Source: Cryobacterium zongtaii
Lineage (GTDB): Bacteria > Actinomycetota > Actinomycetes > Actinomycetales > Microbacteriaceae
Direction: 5' to 3'
NCBI RefSeq assembly: GCF_002909375.1
Contig: NZ_PPXD01000011.1
Span: 1-64,000, forward strand
Length of the DNA stretch: 64,000 nt
The translations under genes were made by a program, and so were the position numbers. Below, in pieces: positions 1 to 7,728 of this stretch; positions within the stretch are counted from its first letter, which is position 1, and every line of letters begins with the position of its first letter. The notes under the pieces are model-generated. The model was given only the letters and a program-made list of their open reading frames with translations, searched no databases and had not been told where the DNA came from.

Positions 1-88
1 TGGCGTGTGAAGATTCGGGCCAGGCATCGATGTCGAGAGGATCGGCAAGCGTGCGCCGGAGGGACGGCATCATCGCGGTGAGAGTCAT
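1..88 (-). CDS. possible 5' end of a gene running off the left edge
   Basis: An ATG on the minus strand at 86-88 opens a frame that reads without a stop to the window edge. It begins MTLTAMMPSLRRTLADPLDI and contains about 29 residues. Upstream the frame is closed by a stop about 14 codons before the ATG, so the start is bounded. No clear ribosome binding site is visible. I do not recognise a family with certainty. With so few residues the call rests only on an open, compositionally plausible frame, and it could be spurious. Confidence 0.25.
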   Translation of the reverse strand, partial: MTLTAMMPSLRRTLADPLDIDAWPESSHA

Positions 89-338
89 GAGCCAGACCTT
101 GTTCCCAGATCGCTGGGTCTAAGGGGCTCCAATGTGGGGCTGTCAGGAGTAGTCATTCTTCAGTCCTAACGGACCCCCGGGCGTAAAACCTCCCCCCTAA
201 CGGAAGACATACGGGAATTTCGCGGAACCGAACGGTACCGCGGTGGGGGAGGAGACAGTGGAAATCGCCCGGCAAGCAAAATGGGGCGTGAGGTTCAGCG
301 TGCCGTTTCTGACAACGAGCAAGTAACTGCTCTGAGCA

Positions 339-797
339 TCAGGGCCGCGCAGACCGGGTGCGTACCTCGGATGCGACAGAGGTGAGGGCGTCGGTGAAGG
401 CGGCAAGCTGATCGGCAGTCAAACTGCTGGTCGAGGCGGCGAGCATCTCCGAGAAATCCTGGTGGATGCCGCCCATCACCTCGTGCCCGAGCGGGGTCAA
501 CTCCAGGTAAAGGCTGCGCCGGTCGCCGGGGTGATCCACCCGGTGTAACAGGTCCGCGTCCACCAACCGGCGGGCGATCGCGGTGATCGCGCCCGTTGTC
601 ATGCCCAGGTGGGCGGCCAGCTCCTTGGGCGTGATGCTCACCGACCGCCCCACCCGGAACAGGGCGCGCAGCTCGGTCGCGCTTACGCCGACGTCCTGCG
701 CAATGCGCTGGCGGTTGGCGTCCAGGGCGCTCACGAATGCAGTGGCCGCCGCCGGAAAACCGGTGAGGGTATGCGCGAGCGGTTCGGGTTGGGTCAT
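339..797 (-). CDS. MarR-family transcriptional regulator
   Basis: This 152-residue winged-helix repressor of the MarR type would act as a dimer on palindromic DNA. The central part, about residues 50-110, shows the usual pattern: a helix-turn-helix around 'TPKELAAHLGMTTGAITAIA' followed by the wing with 'HPGDRRSLYLELTPLG', the D-R-R-S motif typical of MarR wings. The ATG at 797 is preceded by a strong GGAGGAG Shine-Dalgarno, which fixes the start. It is transcribed divergently from the rhodopsin gene at 954. Three overlapping palindromes at 890-916 lie between them, so it probably controls the rhodopsin and itself. The inducing ligand is unknown. Confidence 0.93.
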   Translation of the reverse strand: MTQPEPLAHTLTGFPAAATAFVSALDANRQRIAQDVGVSATELRALFRVGRSVSITPKELAAHLGMTTGAITAIARRLVDADLLHRVDHPGDRRSLYLELTPLGHEVMGGIHQDFSEMLAASTSSLTADQLAAFTDALTSVASEVRTRSARP

Positions 798-889
798 GTC
801 TCCTCCGGCCTACGTGGGGGCAAGCCCCGCCCACGCGGCGTTGTGAAGTAATCGTACCCAATTCACCCCAAACAAGGTGAAAATGTAGT

Positions 890-916
890 TTACTGAGTAA
901 GTCACTTAGTGACTAA
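890..916. promoter_or_regulatory. overlapping palindromes, probable MarR operator of the rhodopsin gene
   Basis: Three perfect 5-1-5 palindromes follow one another at 8-bp steps: TTACTGAGTAA (890-900), TAAGTCACTTA (898-908) and TTAGTGACTAA (906-916). All share the TTAsT/AsTAA core. They lie 38-64 bp upstream of the rhodopsin ATG and about 95-120 bp from the MarR start. MarR dimers bind short palindromes of this size, so assigning the site to the adjacent MarR protein is a reasonable inference. Binding is not shown. Confidence 0.65.
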
Positions 917-953
917 GGCAAATCAGGCACCGTCAAAACCGATGGAGTAGATC

Positions 954-1769
954 ATGATTCCCGACATTCTCTCGCCCGGCCAGTACGACACGGTCTACAA
1001 CTCCTTGTCCCTGGTCATCGCCGCCCAGCTGTTCACGGCGGTCTTTCTGCTCATCTCGCTGCCGCGCATCCTGCCGCGGTATCGCCAGGCCATCACGGTG
1101 GCCATCGTCGTCTGCGGGATCGCGGCCTACCACTACTTCCGCATCTTCGACTCGTTCAAGGCGGCCTTCGTGACCGAAGGCGTCGGCGGCCAGGCCGACT
1201 ACAGTCAGGCGGTCGGCGAAGGTTTCAACGAGGGCTACCGCTACGTGGACTGGCTTCTCACGGTCCCTCTTCTGCTCGTGGAACTCATCGCCGTGCTCGC
1301 GCTGGCCCGGTCGGTGCAACGTGGGCTGCTAGTGCGGCTCGTTCCGGCCGCCGCACTCATGATCATCCTCGGCTACCCCGGAGAGATCAGTGGCGACAAC
1401 GGCATCCGTGGCCTGTTCGGGCTGCTGTCCACCATCCCGTTCGCCTACATTCTTTATGTGCTGTTCGTGCAGCTGGGTAAGTCGCTGAACAAACAACCCG
1501 TGGGCGTGCGCCGCATCCTGAGCCAGCTGCGTTTCTTGCTGTTGCTGAGCTGGGGTGTCTACCCGATTGCCTATCTGTTGCCGTTGCTGGACATCGCCGG
1601 TCCTGATGCCTGGGTCTACAAACAGGTGGGCTATTCGATCGCCGACATTCTGGCAAAGGCCGTCTATGCTCTGATCATCTTCCAGGTGGCACGCATTAAG
1701 TCTTTCGACGACGACCCCACGTTCGCCGGTATTGAGCGCTCCCGCGATGAGGCGCCTGCGCGCGTCTGA
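954..1769 (+). CDS. light-driven proton pump rhodopsin (xanthorhodopsin/actinorhodopsin-like)
   Basis: This is a 271-residue seven-helix retinal protein. Helix C reads YRYVDWLLTVPLLLVE, giving the DTE triad of proton pumps: D99 (Schiff-base counter-ion/acceptor), T103 and E110 (donor). H60 corresponds to the proteorhodopsin His75 partner of the acceptor. Helix G 'DILAKAVYALIIF' supplies D231 and the retinal-binding K235. L107 sits at the spectral-tuning position (proteorhodopsin 105), where leucine predicts green absorption. G156 aligns with the helix-E glycine that in xanthorhodopsin opens a window for a carotenoid antenna. Retinal synthesis genes (crt/blh) are not in the window. The divergent MarR gene and palindromes at 890-916 suggest repression. 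Function as an outward proton pump is well supported by the motifs; antenna binding is inference. Confidence 0.97.
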   Translation: MIPDILSPGQYDTVYNSLSLVIAAQLFTAVFLLISLPRILPRYRQAITVAIVVCGIAAYHYFRIFDSFKAAFVTEGVGGQADYSQAVGEGFNEGYRYVDWLLTVPLLLVELIAVLALARSVQRGLLVRLVPAAALMIILGYPGEISGDNGIRGLFGLLSTIPFAYILYVLFVQLGKSLNKQPVGVRRILSQLRFLLLLSWGVYPIAYLLPLLDIAGPDAWVYKQVGYSIADILAKAVYALIIFQVARIKSFDDDPTFAGIERSRDEAPARV

Positions 1770-1941
1770 CTTTCTGGCGGTCCACGATCTTGCTGGGCGT
1801 GGCTTTGTCAGCAAGCGCGTCGACATCGGCGCCAAGGCCCCCACGGGTGACTTCGAATGGGCAGGTCACTCGTTGCGGTTCTCCACGTGATGCAGATACT
1901 CCGCCGGCAAGTTCTGGGTGCTGTGGTTGGTGCGAGGATCC

Positions 1942-2922
1942 TTATGCGGTTGTGACTGGAATGCGGATGCGGAGCTTGCTGGGCTCGATCCAGGCTTTGA
2001 AGGCAACGGCTTTGCCGAACGCGTCGCCGTCGAGTTCTATTTCCTCGGGTCGAGAGAAGCGTGCGGTGAACTCAGAGCCGGTTTCATAGCGCAAGTCGCC
2101 GTCGTTCTTCTGTTCCCCGGCGAGGGCCTTTCCCGCTTTGGTTCGACGAACGATGCCGTTGGTCCAGGCCACTTTCACCCATACCCTGATCCAGCCCAGT
2201 GCACCGCCTGGCCGGGTCATCATGACATCGAACAAACCGTCATCCAGCACTGCTTCGGGCATCAGCAAGATATTGGCCGGCAACGATCCGCAGTTGCCGA
2301 GGATCAGGGTGTGCACCGTTGCTCGCTTGGCAGCGCCGTCGTTGATCTGGAATCGCATGTGCAGCTCATCCGGGTCACGCAGAGACTTGACGATTGCTTT
2401 CACATAGGCTGCCCAGCCAGCTTTTGCCTTGAGATCTTCGTCAGTGTTCGTGATCATCTTTGCGTCAAGGCCCAAACCTGCCATCACCACGAACGCGTGC
2501 TCGTCGCGCGACTTGTCGTCTCGCTCGATACGAATCATGCCCAGATCAATGGCGCGATCCTCACCGGTGAATGCTGCGCGCACGCTCTCATGCATGTCAC
2601 TGAGGGTGATGTCGAGATTGCGCGCGAGGAGGTTGCCCGTTCCGGAGGGTATAAGCCCAACGGGCACGTCGTGCCCGCGGACGGCCTCGATGACAGCACG
2701 CACGGTACCGTCACCGCCGGCGACGATGATCAGATCAACGCCGAGTTGCAACGCTTTCGCGGTCACGCCCTGGCCGACATCGTCGACGGACGTTTCAAAC
2801 CAGACGCTCTCAGACCACCCCCCGGCCGCTGTCTCCGTATTCACAGCGTTTCGGAGGGCATCGAGATCGACCTTGACGGGGTTGTAAATGACAGCGGCGT
2901 TCCGAAGCGTGACATCACTCAT
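1942..2922 (-). CDS. diacylglycerol kinase family lipid kinase
   Basis: This 326-residue protein belongs to the DAGK catalytic/YegS-BmrU superfamily and would phosphorylate a lipid such as diacylglycerol or a sphingoid/undecaprenol-type substrate at the inner membrane face. Hallmarks are the N-terminal 'AVIYNPVK' segment, the nucleotide-binding GGDGT loop (about residues 68-72) and the 'GLIPSGTGNLLARNL' motif. The C-terminal half is the usual beta-rich lid ('FDVMMTRPGGALGWIRVW'). Length fits the family. It stands alone on the minus strand between the rhodopsin and ppk2. The precise lipid substrate cannot be read from sequence. Confidence 0.92.
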   Translation of the reverse strand: MSDVTLRNAAVIYNPVKVDLDALRNAVNTETAAGGWSESVWFETSVDDVGQGVTAKALQLGVDLIIVAGGDGTVRAVIEAVRGHDVPVGLIPSGTGNLLARNLDITLSDMHESVRAAFTGEDRAIDLGMIRIERDDKSRDEHAFVVMAGLGLDAKMITNTDEDLKAKAGWAAYVKAIVKSLRDPDELHMRFQINDGAAKRATVHTLILGNCGSLPANILLMPEAVLDDGLFDVMMTRPGGALGWIRVWVKVAWTNGIVRRTKAGKALAGEQKNDGDLRYETGSEFTARFSRPEEIELDGDAFGKAVAFKAWIEPSKLRIRIPVTTA

Positions 2923-3071
2923 TGAGCCACTGTAAACCAGGCCGAACAGAGATGAGCATGCTCGCAGGGAACGAATCTGCGCTCTAACCTCGCGCTTGTC
3001 GCCGCACAGGATTTATGATCGTCCCGGCCGCGTGTTTCGGGCTGCTGCCGTAGGTCGTTGAAGGGACAGCC

Positions 3072-3896
3072 GTGTCGAAGTCGAAGAAAACAGGTGCGGT
3101 CAAGCGCGTTCCGAAACCTCTATACGAGGATGAGCTGGAACGGTTGCAAGCCGAGCTCGTAGGCATGCAGCAATGGGTCATTGAGACCGGGGCGCGGGTG
3201 CTGGTCATCTTCGAGGGTCGAGACGCCGCGGGCAAGGGCGGCGCGATTAAGCGGATCGTCCAGTATTTGAATCCGCGCTCCGCCCGGGTCGTCGCACTTC
3301 CCACTCCGAGCGAGCGAGAGAAGGGCCAGTGGTATTTCCAGCGCTACATTGAACGGCTACCCGCTGCCGGGGAGATCGTCCTGATGGACCGCTCTTGGTA
3401 CAACCGTGGTGGCGTCGAACGGGTGATGGGATATTGCACCGATGACCAGTACCGTCTGTTTCTCGAGCAGGTGCCCTTGGTGGAAAAGATGCTCGTTGAC
3501 GAGGGGATCATTCTGGTGAAGTTCTGGTTCTCCGTGTCTGACAAGGTCCAGGAAGACCGGTTCCGTTCTCGACTGGAAGATCCGATGCGCCGGTGGAAAC
3601 TCTCCGAGACGGACCTCTTTTCGATTACCCGCTGGGAGGACTACTCGCGAGCCAAGGATGACTTGTTCGCTGTCACGGACCTTCCGTTTGCACGGTGGTG
3701 GACGGTTGAGAGCGATGACAAGCGTGCGGCACGAATCAACTCAATCAAGCACCTTCTGTCCAACATCCCCTATGAGCACCGGGTGCCGGACGAAGTGACT
3801 ATTCCCGATCGCCCGGAAGCAAATGACTACGAGCGGCCCCCAAAGGATGAGGCGAGCCTGGTCACTGATCACGCCAACACTCTGAAGAAGAAATAG
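3072..3896 (+). CDS. ppk2: polyphosphate kinase 2
   Basis: This 274-residue PPK2 enzyme transfers phosphate between polyphosphate and nucleotides (ADP/GDP or AMP, depending on class). The Walker A is EGRDAAGKGG (about residues 50-59) and the Walker B-like motif is 'VLMDRSWYNR' (about 103-112), followed by 'WKLSETDLFSITRWEDYS' and the lid region. All are diagnostic of a single-domain PPK2. Translation starts at GTG 3072, with AAGGGA 7 nt upstream. It is monocistronic. The lipid kinase upstream is on the other strand. The phosphorylation direction and nucleotide preference are not deducible here. Confidence 0.96.
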   Translation: MSKSKKTGAVKRVPKPLYEDELERLQAELVGMQQWVIETGARVLVIFEGRDAAGKGGAIKRIVQYLNPRSARVVALPTPSEREKGQWYFQRYIERLPAAGEIVLMDRSWYNRGGVERVMGYCTDDQYRLFLEQVPLVEKMLVDEGIILVKFWFSVSDKVQEDRFRSRLEDPMRRWKLSETDLFSITRWEDYSRAKDDLFAVTDLPFARWWTVESDDKRAARINSIKHLLSNIPYEHRVPDEVTIPDRPEANDYERPPKDEASLVTDHANTLKKK

Positions 3897-3978
3897 AGAG
3901 GTCTCATGCTTCGCGCAGGGTATTCTGCGGCTCGCAGGGCGTCAGGCGAGTTCACGGTGACCCGGCGGGTTCGGCGGG

Positions 3979-5409
3979 TCAGCTCGGCGTCGAAGTAGCG
4001 CTTTTGAGCGCCAAAGCAGATCGCCGGCCTTCTAGGCGCAGTTCCATTTCGCTCATGACCACCGCAGCGAGGTCGCCGAGGGTGGCGAGTTCCTCTTCCG
4101 ACGCCTGGCGCGGTTCGAAGTCGAGAACGCACAGAGTGCCGAGGTTGTGTCCGTCGCGGGTGCGCAACGGCACCCCGGCGTAGAACTGGAGGCCGAAATC
4201 GCTGGCGACGAGGGGATTAGCCAGCGTCCGGGGGTCGAACCGGGCATCCTCGACGACCCAGGGCACGTCGTCCAGGATCGCCGAGGCGCAGAGCCCCGGG
4301 TGCCTCTCAATGTGGTCGATCTCCAGGCCGTGGTGGGACGTGAACCAGATCCGGTCCTGGTCGACGATCGTGACGAGCGCGACCGGAACGGAGAACACTC
4401 GGGCGGCAATGGCCGTGACGCGGTCGAAGGCCCCGTCGGCCGGTGCTTCCGGCAGTCGATAGCGCGCGACCGCGAGCATCCGGGCTTCCTCGGTCGAAGG
4501 CGCGGGAATCGCCGCGACATCCCGGTGCCGGCCGGTCTCGGCAGCGACCATCTGGCGAAGCGCCACGACCAGATCGTGGATGGAGGGGCGGTCCTTCGGG
4601 TCGCGGGCGGTCATCGCAGCCAGCAGCGCCCGCCATTCCGGGGCGATGTCGGGCGGAATGGAGGGGTCTTTTCTGAGCCGGGCCAGTGCCGACGGGATCG
4701 GGTCGCCGGGGAACGCGATGGTGCGAGTGAAGCACTCGAGAAGAACGAGCCCCAGCGAGTAGATATCGCTGGCCGAGCCGAGCGTCTGACCCCGCGTCTG
4801 TTCGGGGCTGAGGTAGGCGGCCGTGCCCGTCGTCACGGCGTCCGGGTCTCGGCGGTCGATGGCGCCTACCAGGGCGATGCCGAAATCGGTCAGCTTCGCG
4901 CGGTATCGAGCGCCGCCGTGGTTGTAGTCGACAAGCAGGACGTTGGCCGGCTTGACGTCCCGATGCACAACACCCCGATGGTGGATGTACTGCAGGCCTT
5001 CGGCCAGGTCGTAGCCGATGTGCGCTATTTGACGAGCCGAGAGAGTGCCCCGCTCGAGCTGGACCTTGAGATCCGCGCCGGTGACGAGCTCCATGACGAA
5101 AAAGACACGTGGCCGGCCCACATCCGTGCGGTCGACACCCGCATCGAGCAGGGTGACGAGGCTGTGGTGGCTCAGGCTCGCCAAGAGGTTCACTTCGTCT
5201 TCCTGACGACGGATGTCCTTCTCGGTTGTCGCGGACGCCTCGAAGACCTTCACCGCGACATCGCGACCCAGCGTTTCGTCCCTGGCGCGGTAGACAGAGC
5301 CCTCGCCGCCTCGACCGATCAGTTCCAACAACCGGTAACGTCCGCGTAGTCGCGGTGGTCCGGCTGCGGTGACCTCAGGAGAGCGCCCGGCCAATGTGAT
5401 TGCGTCCAT
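3979..5409 (-). CDS. Ser/Thr protein kinase with C-terminal GAF domain
   Basis: This 476-residue cytoplasmic protein has a Hanks-type kinase domain at about residues 25-290: glycine loop 'IGRGGEGSVYRA', 'VAVKVF' lysine, catalytic 'HRDVKPANVL', DFG and 'TAAYLSPEQ' activation segment. A GAF domain follows at about 325-465 ('VTAIAARVFSVPVALVTIVD', 'FYAGVPLRTRDGHNLGTLCV'). There is no transmembrane helix or PASTA repeat, unlike PknB, so the signal is probably cytosolic and read by the GAF domain. Kinase-GAF fusions occur in actinobacteria. No substrate gene is adjacent. The start is an ATG at 5409, with 227 bp of apparently non-coding DNA upstream. Confidence 0.92.
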   Translation of the reverse strand: MDAITLAGRSPEVTAAGPPRLRGRYRLLELIGRGGEGSVYRARDETLGRDVAVKVFEASATTEKDIRRQEDEVNLLASLSHHSLVTLLDAGVDRTDVGRPRVFFVMELVTGADLKVQLERGTLSARQIAHIGYDLAEGLQYIHHRGVVHRDVKPANVLLVDYNHGGARYRAKLTDFGIALVGAIDRRDPDAVTTGTAAYLSPEQTRGQTLGSASDIYSLGLVLLECFTRTIAFPGDPIPSALARLRKDPSIPPDIAPEWRALLAAMTARDPKDRPSIHDLVVALRQMVAAETGRHRDVAAIPAPSTEEARMLAVARYRLPEAPADGAFDRVTAIAARVFSVPVALVTIVDQDRIWFTSHHGLEIDHIERHPGLCASAILDDVPWVVEDARFDPRTLANPLVASDFGLQFYAGVPLRTRDGHNLGTLCVLDFEPRQASEEELATLGDLAAVVMSEMELRLEGRRSALALKSATSTPS

Positions 5410-5636
5410 AGTGAACCCTTGTTTCGTGGCGCCTCCACCACAGGCGGTCCGGAGTATCCACTTCTAGGACGTAGCTCGAGGCGAATGTGTCACGCCCGAC
5501 ACCAAAATTGCGGGCTGCATCTCGCGTCTGCGTGTCTGATCGATTCCGTTCGGCAGCGTCGGACGGACTCCTTCGGCGGAGTGCGCTCTTGAAGACTGCT
5601 ATCCGTCGGTACGATCGATTTCACGACTTGGGTGAT

Positions 5637-6362
5637 TCAACCGGTAGCCCGGCGTAATCTGCTGCGAAATGCTGGCCGGCGGACTTGGGAGGACGACGGC
5701 GGTGCCGTCCAGACGGCCGTGTACCGCCAGAACAGGCTGCGCCGTAGGGTGATACCGGGCAGCACCCGTCGGGCAACGGCCTTGACCTCGGCGTATGTTT
5801 CCGTGGGCGGCTGGATGGGGGAGCGCATGTGAGCGGGCAAGCGGACGGCCGGGCGCGGGTGCAATGCCAAGCCGACCAGAGGATTGAGCAGTGTCGAGAT
5901 CAGCGACAACGGGATGTCGCGAGCGGTTTCACGGGCGACGCCCACGATGACCAGACGGCCTCCTGGAGCGACGAGCAGGCTCGCTCTGCGCAGAGTTTCC
6001 TGAAGGGGGAGGTGGTGGAGTACTGCCACGAACGTGATCAGGTCATACGGGGTGTCGCGGACTTCGGCCCATGTCGATCGGCTGATCACCACGTTGCGGA
6101 GCTCTCGCGTGTTGTAACGCGCCGCTTCCACGCTGGCCGGGTCTGGTTCGATGCCACGCACGTCGGAGAGCTCGCGGGACAGGCGTCCGACCAGATGCCC
6201 GGTGCCGCAACCGACGTCGAGTGCGCGTGACCCTCCGCGGTTGTGAACGCGTCGGGCCTGATGGACGATCCAGCCTGAGTACGCATCGTTGTGCGACCAA
6301 GGATGCCGGTCGTTGAATCGGCCAAGCGCCTGAAGTACCGGGGAGGTCAGTTGTGCCATCAC
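5637..6362 (-). CDS. class I SAM-dependent methyltransferase
   Basis: This 241-residue Rossmann-fold methyltransferase has motif I 'ALDVGCGTGHLVGRL' (about residues 43-57), the acidic ribose-binding position in 'VRGIEPDPASVEAA', and a 'LITFVAVLHHLP' motif IV region, as in the Methyltransf_11/25/UbiE-like group. The C-terminal third is basic and proline-rich. The substrate cannot be inferred: the neighbours, a kinase-GAF gene and a small membrane protein, are co-oriented but separated by more than 200 bp each. Confidence 0.88.
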   Translation of the reverse strand: MMAQLTSPVLQALGRFNDRHPWSHNDAYSGWIVHQARRVHNRGGSRALDVGCGTGHLVGRLSRELSDVRGIEPDPASVEAARYNTRELRNVVISRSTWAEVRDTPYDLITFVAVLHHLPLQETLRRASLLVAPGGRLVIVGVARETARDIPLSLISTLLNPLVGLALHPRPAVRLPAHMRSPIQPPTETYAEVKAVARRVLPGITLRRSLFWRYTAVWTAPPSSSQVRRPAFRSRLRRATG

Positions 6363-6617
6363 GCGTCATGATAGCGAGTCCAGGACTGGAATGAGCAGCC
6401 GGAACTCTGTCAGCGGTGAGGCGATCGATTTCAAGACGCGCAAGTAGCCCTCCCAGAGTCGGACTGGGGGAGGATGACACCGCGGAACGCGCAACGTCAT
6501 CCTCCGTGGCCGGTCGTTGAAGCTCTCGCCGCAAACACGACCACATTTCCGAACTTCTTGGCGTGTGGAGCGGTCAGGCTGCCAGAAGGCACTGGCGCTC
6601 CCACCGCCCATTACTGA

Positions 6618-6914
6618 CTACTCTGCGGGCGCCGGCTTGCGACGAGTGTCGTGGTCGTCGTGGTCGTAGTATTCCCGACTTCCTGACTTAGCGAGGCCGC
6701 GGCTGACCATGTAACCGATGGTTAGGAGCGTGGCGTAGAACCAGGCATCCTGAGCGCCGAATCCCTCACCGTCGTCTCCGTTGTCCACCATGGCCGATGC
6801 GACGAACAACCCGACGAGTATGACCACATACGCAATGAACTCAGTGGTCTTGAATGCAGCCTTCGTCTCAGTTGAGAGCCGCGTGACGCGGCCCCTGTTG
6901 GTGGTGTTGCTCAT
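6618..6914 (-). CDS. small two-helix membrane protein
   Basis: This 98-residue protein has two predicted transmembrane segments, about residues 25-43 ('FIAYVVILVGLFVASAMV') and 56-73 ('AWFYATLLTIGYMVSRGL'), joined by an acidic loop. The tail is charged (SREYYDHDDHDTRRKP). The minus-strand ATG at 6914 is preceded by GAGGAAC, a good ribosome binding site. It resembles widespread actinobacterial small hypothetical membrane proteins of unknown function. No operon partner is apparent. Confidence 0.8.
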   Translation of the reverse strand: MSNTTNRGRVTRLSTETKAAFKTTEFIAYVVILVGLFVASAMVDNGDDGEGFGAQDAWFYATLLTIGYMVSRGLAKSGSREYYDHDDHDTRRKPAPAE

Positions 6915-7235
6915 GGTACGTTCCTCGTACTTTCAGCTTGTCATCTGCTGCTTTAGAAAAATGCAATCACAAGTCGCAAAAGTTGGCATTAACTCATTTT
7001 TCCCGTCCTCGGGCGTCCCGAGGTCCGTCAGCGCCGCTGCGACGGTCGATCTCACGAGGCCCTGGTTTGCGGCGCCACAGCGTTGTCGCCGTTCGGCGAT
7101 GCGTAAACGAAGTCTCCGGGTCCACAAACCCTCGAACCGGGCGCTCCTTCTTTATCGTTTCTTCGTCAAACCTGCATCGAGAAGCGCGGGTGGATGAGCC
7201 AGAGTCATGACAAGACATTCCAGCAGGAGGAAGTA
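6915..7235. other. intergenic region without a recognised gene
   Basis: This 321-bp stretch separates the minus-strand membrane gene from the start of the metal/redox island. The first about 90 bp (6925-7010) are markedly AT-richer than the surroundings and probably hold the promoter of the 6914 gene. The remainder carries only short overlapping open frames with no recognisable similarity or ribosome binding site, apart from the CAGGAGG at 7223-7229 that serves the gene at 7236. Confidence 0.5.
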
Positions 7236-7394
7236 ATGGTCATGAGCGCGTGGCCGATTCTCGCCGGAATTTGTGTGGTGTTCGTCATCCTCGGGGTGTG
7301 GGCGATTGCTCGGATCTTCCCCATAAACGGCAATGACACACCACCAGGGGACGCAGTCCACCCAACCGAACTCCAGAGAAGAGAATGTCCATGA
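7236..7394 (+). CDS. small single-helix membrane protein
   Basis: This is a 52-residue protein beginning MVMSAWPILAGICVVFVI. The start is set by GCAGGAGGAAGT directly upstream of the ATG at 7236; a longer frame from 7194 lacks such a site. One transmembrane helix (about residues 6-26) is followed by a short hydrophilic tail. The 3' end overlaps the next gene by 10 bp, which implies translational coupling. Such proteins head CcdA/redoxin clusters in actinobacteria, but the function is unknown. Confidence 0.7.
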   Translation: MVMSAWPILAGICVVFVILGVWAIARIFPINGNDTPPGDAVHPTELQRRECP

Positions 7395-7657
7395 ACGGGC
7401 ACAACCACGGTGGCAAGTCGCATCTCATCGGCATGATTGTGATCGGTGTCGTCATTCTCGGCGGCCTGCTCGCGGCCGGAAGATCGATCGGCGAGGCACT
7501 TCCCCTCGCAGCGGTTCTGGCGTGCCCCGTGGTGATGCTCGGGATGATGTTCATGATGATGCGCAGCAAAAACAAGGACGCTGACACCCCGCGGGAATCA
7601 CCCGTCCACGGCGACACCGGCTTTAACGAAGCCGCGAAGACTACGACCCAGGCTTGA
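7385..7657 (+). CDS. small His-rich two-helix membrane protein
   Basis: This 90-residue protein has a His-containing N-terminus (MSMNGHNHGGKSHLIG), two hydrophobic helices (about residues 14-32 and 39-60) and a methionine-rich end to the second helix ('VVMLGMMFMMMRS'). The short size and the His/Met content recall DUF2933-type proteins found in heavy-metal regions; this is a resemblance, not a firm assignment. It overlaps the gene upstream and is followed after 71 bp by the CcdA-like gene, so it is probably part of the same operon. Confidence 0.75.
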   Translation: MSMNGHNHGGKSHLIGMIVIGVVILGGLLAAGRSIGEALPLAAVLACPVVMLGMMFMMMRSKNKDADTPRESPVHGDTGFNEAAKTTTQA

Positions 7658-7728
7658 CCCTCGGGCGTCCGCCCGTCCCCACGGCATCGGCACGGCGGTG
7701 AGTCCGTGCACTTTTGAAGGAGCAATAC

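Noticed and set aside
295..861. Overlapping open frames on both strands around the first MarR gene
   Set aside because: Shadow frames; only the 339-797 minus frame has a ribosome binding site and MarR domain.
7000..7200. Minus-strand peptide 'AANQGLVRSTVAAALTDLG' resembling an integrase fragment
   Set aside because: Too short and without catalytic residues; similarity is not convincing.
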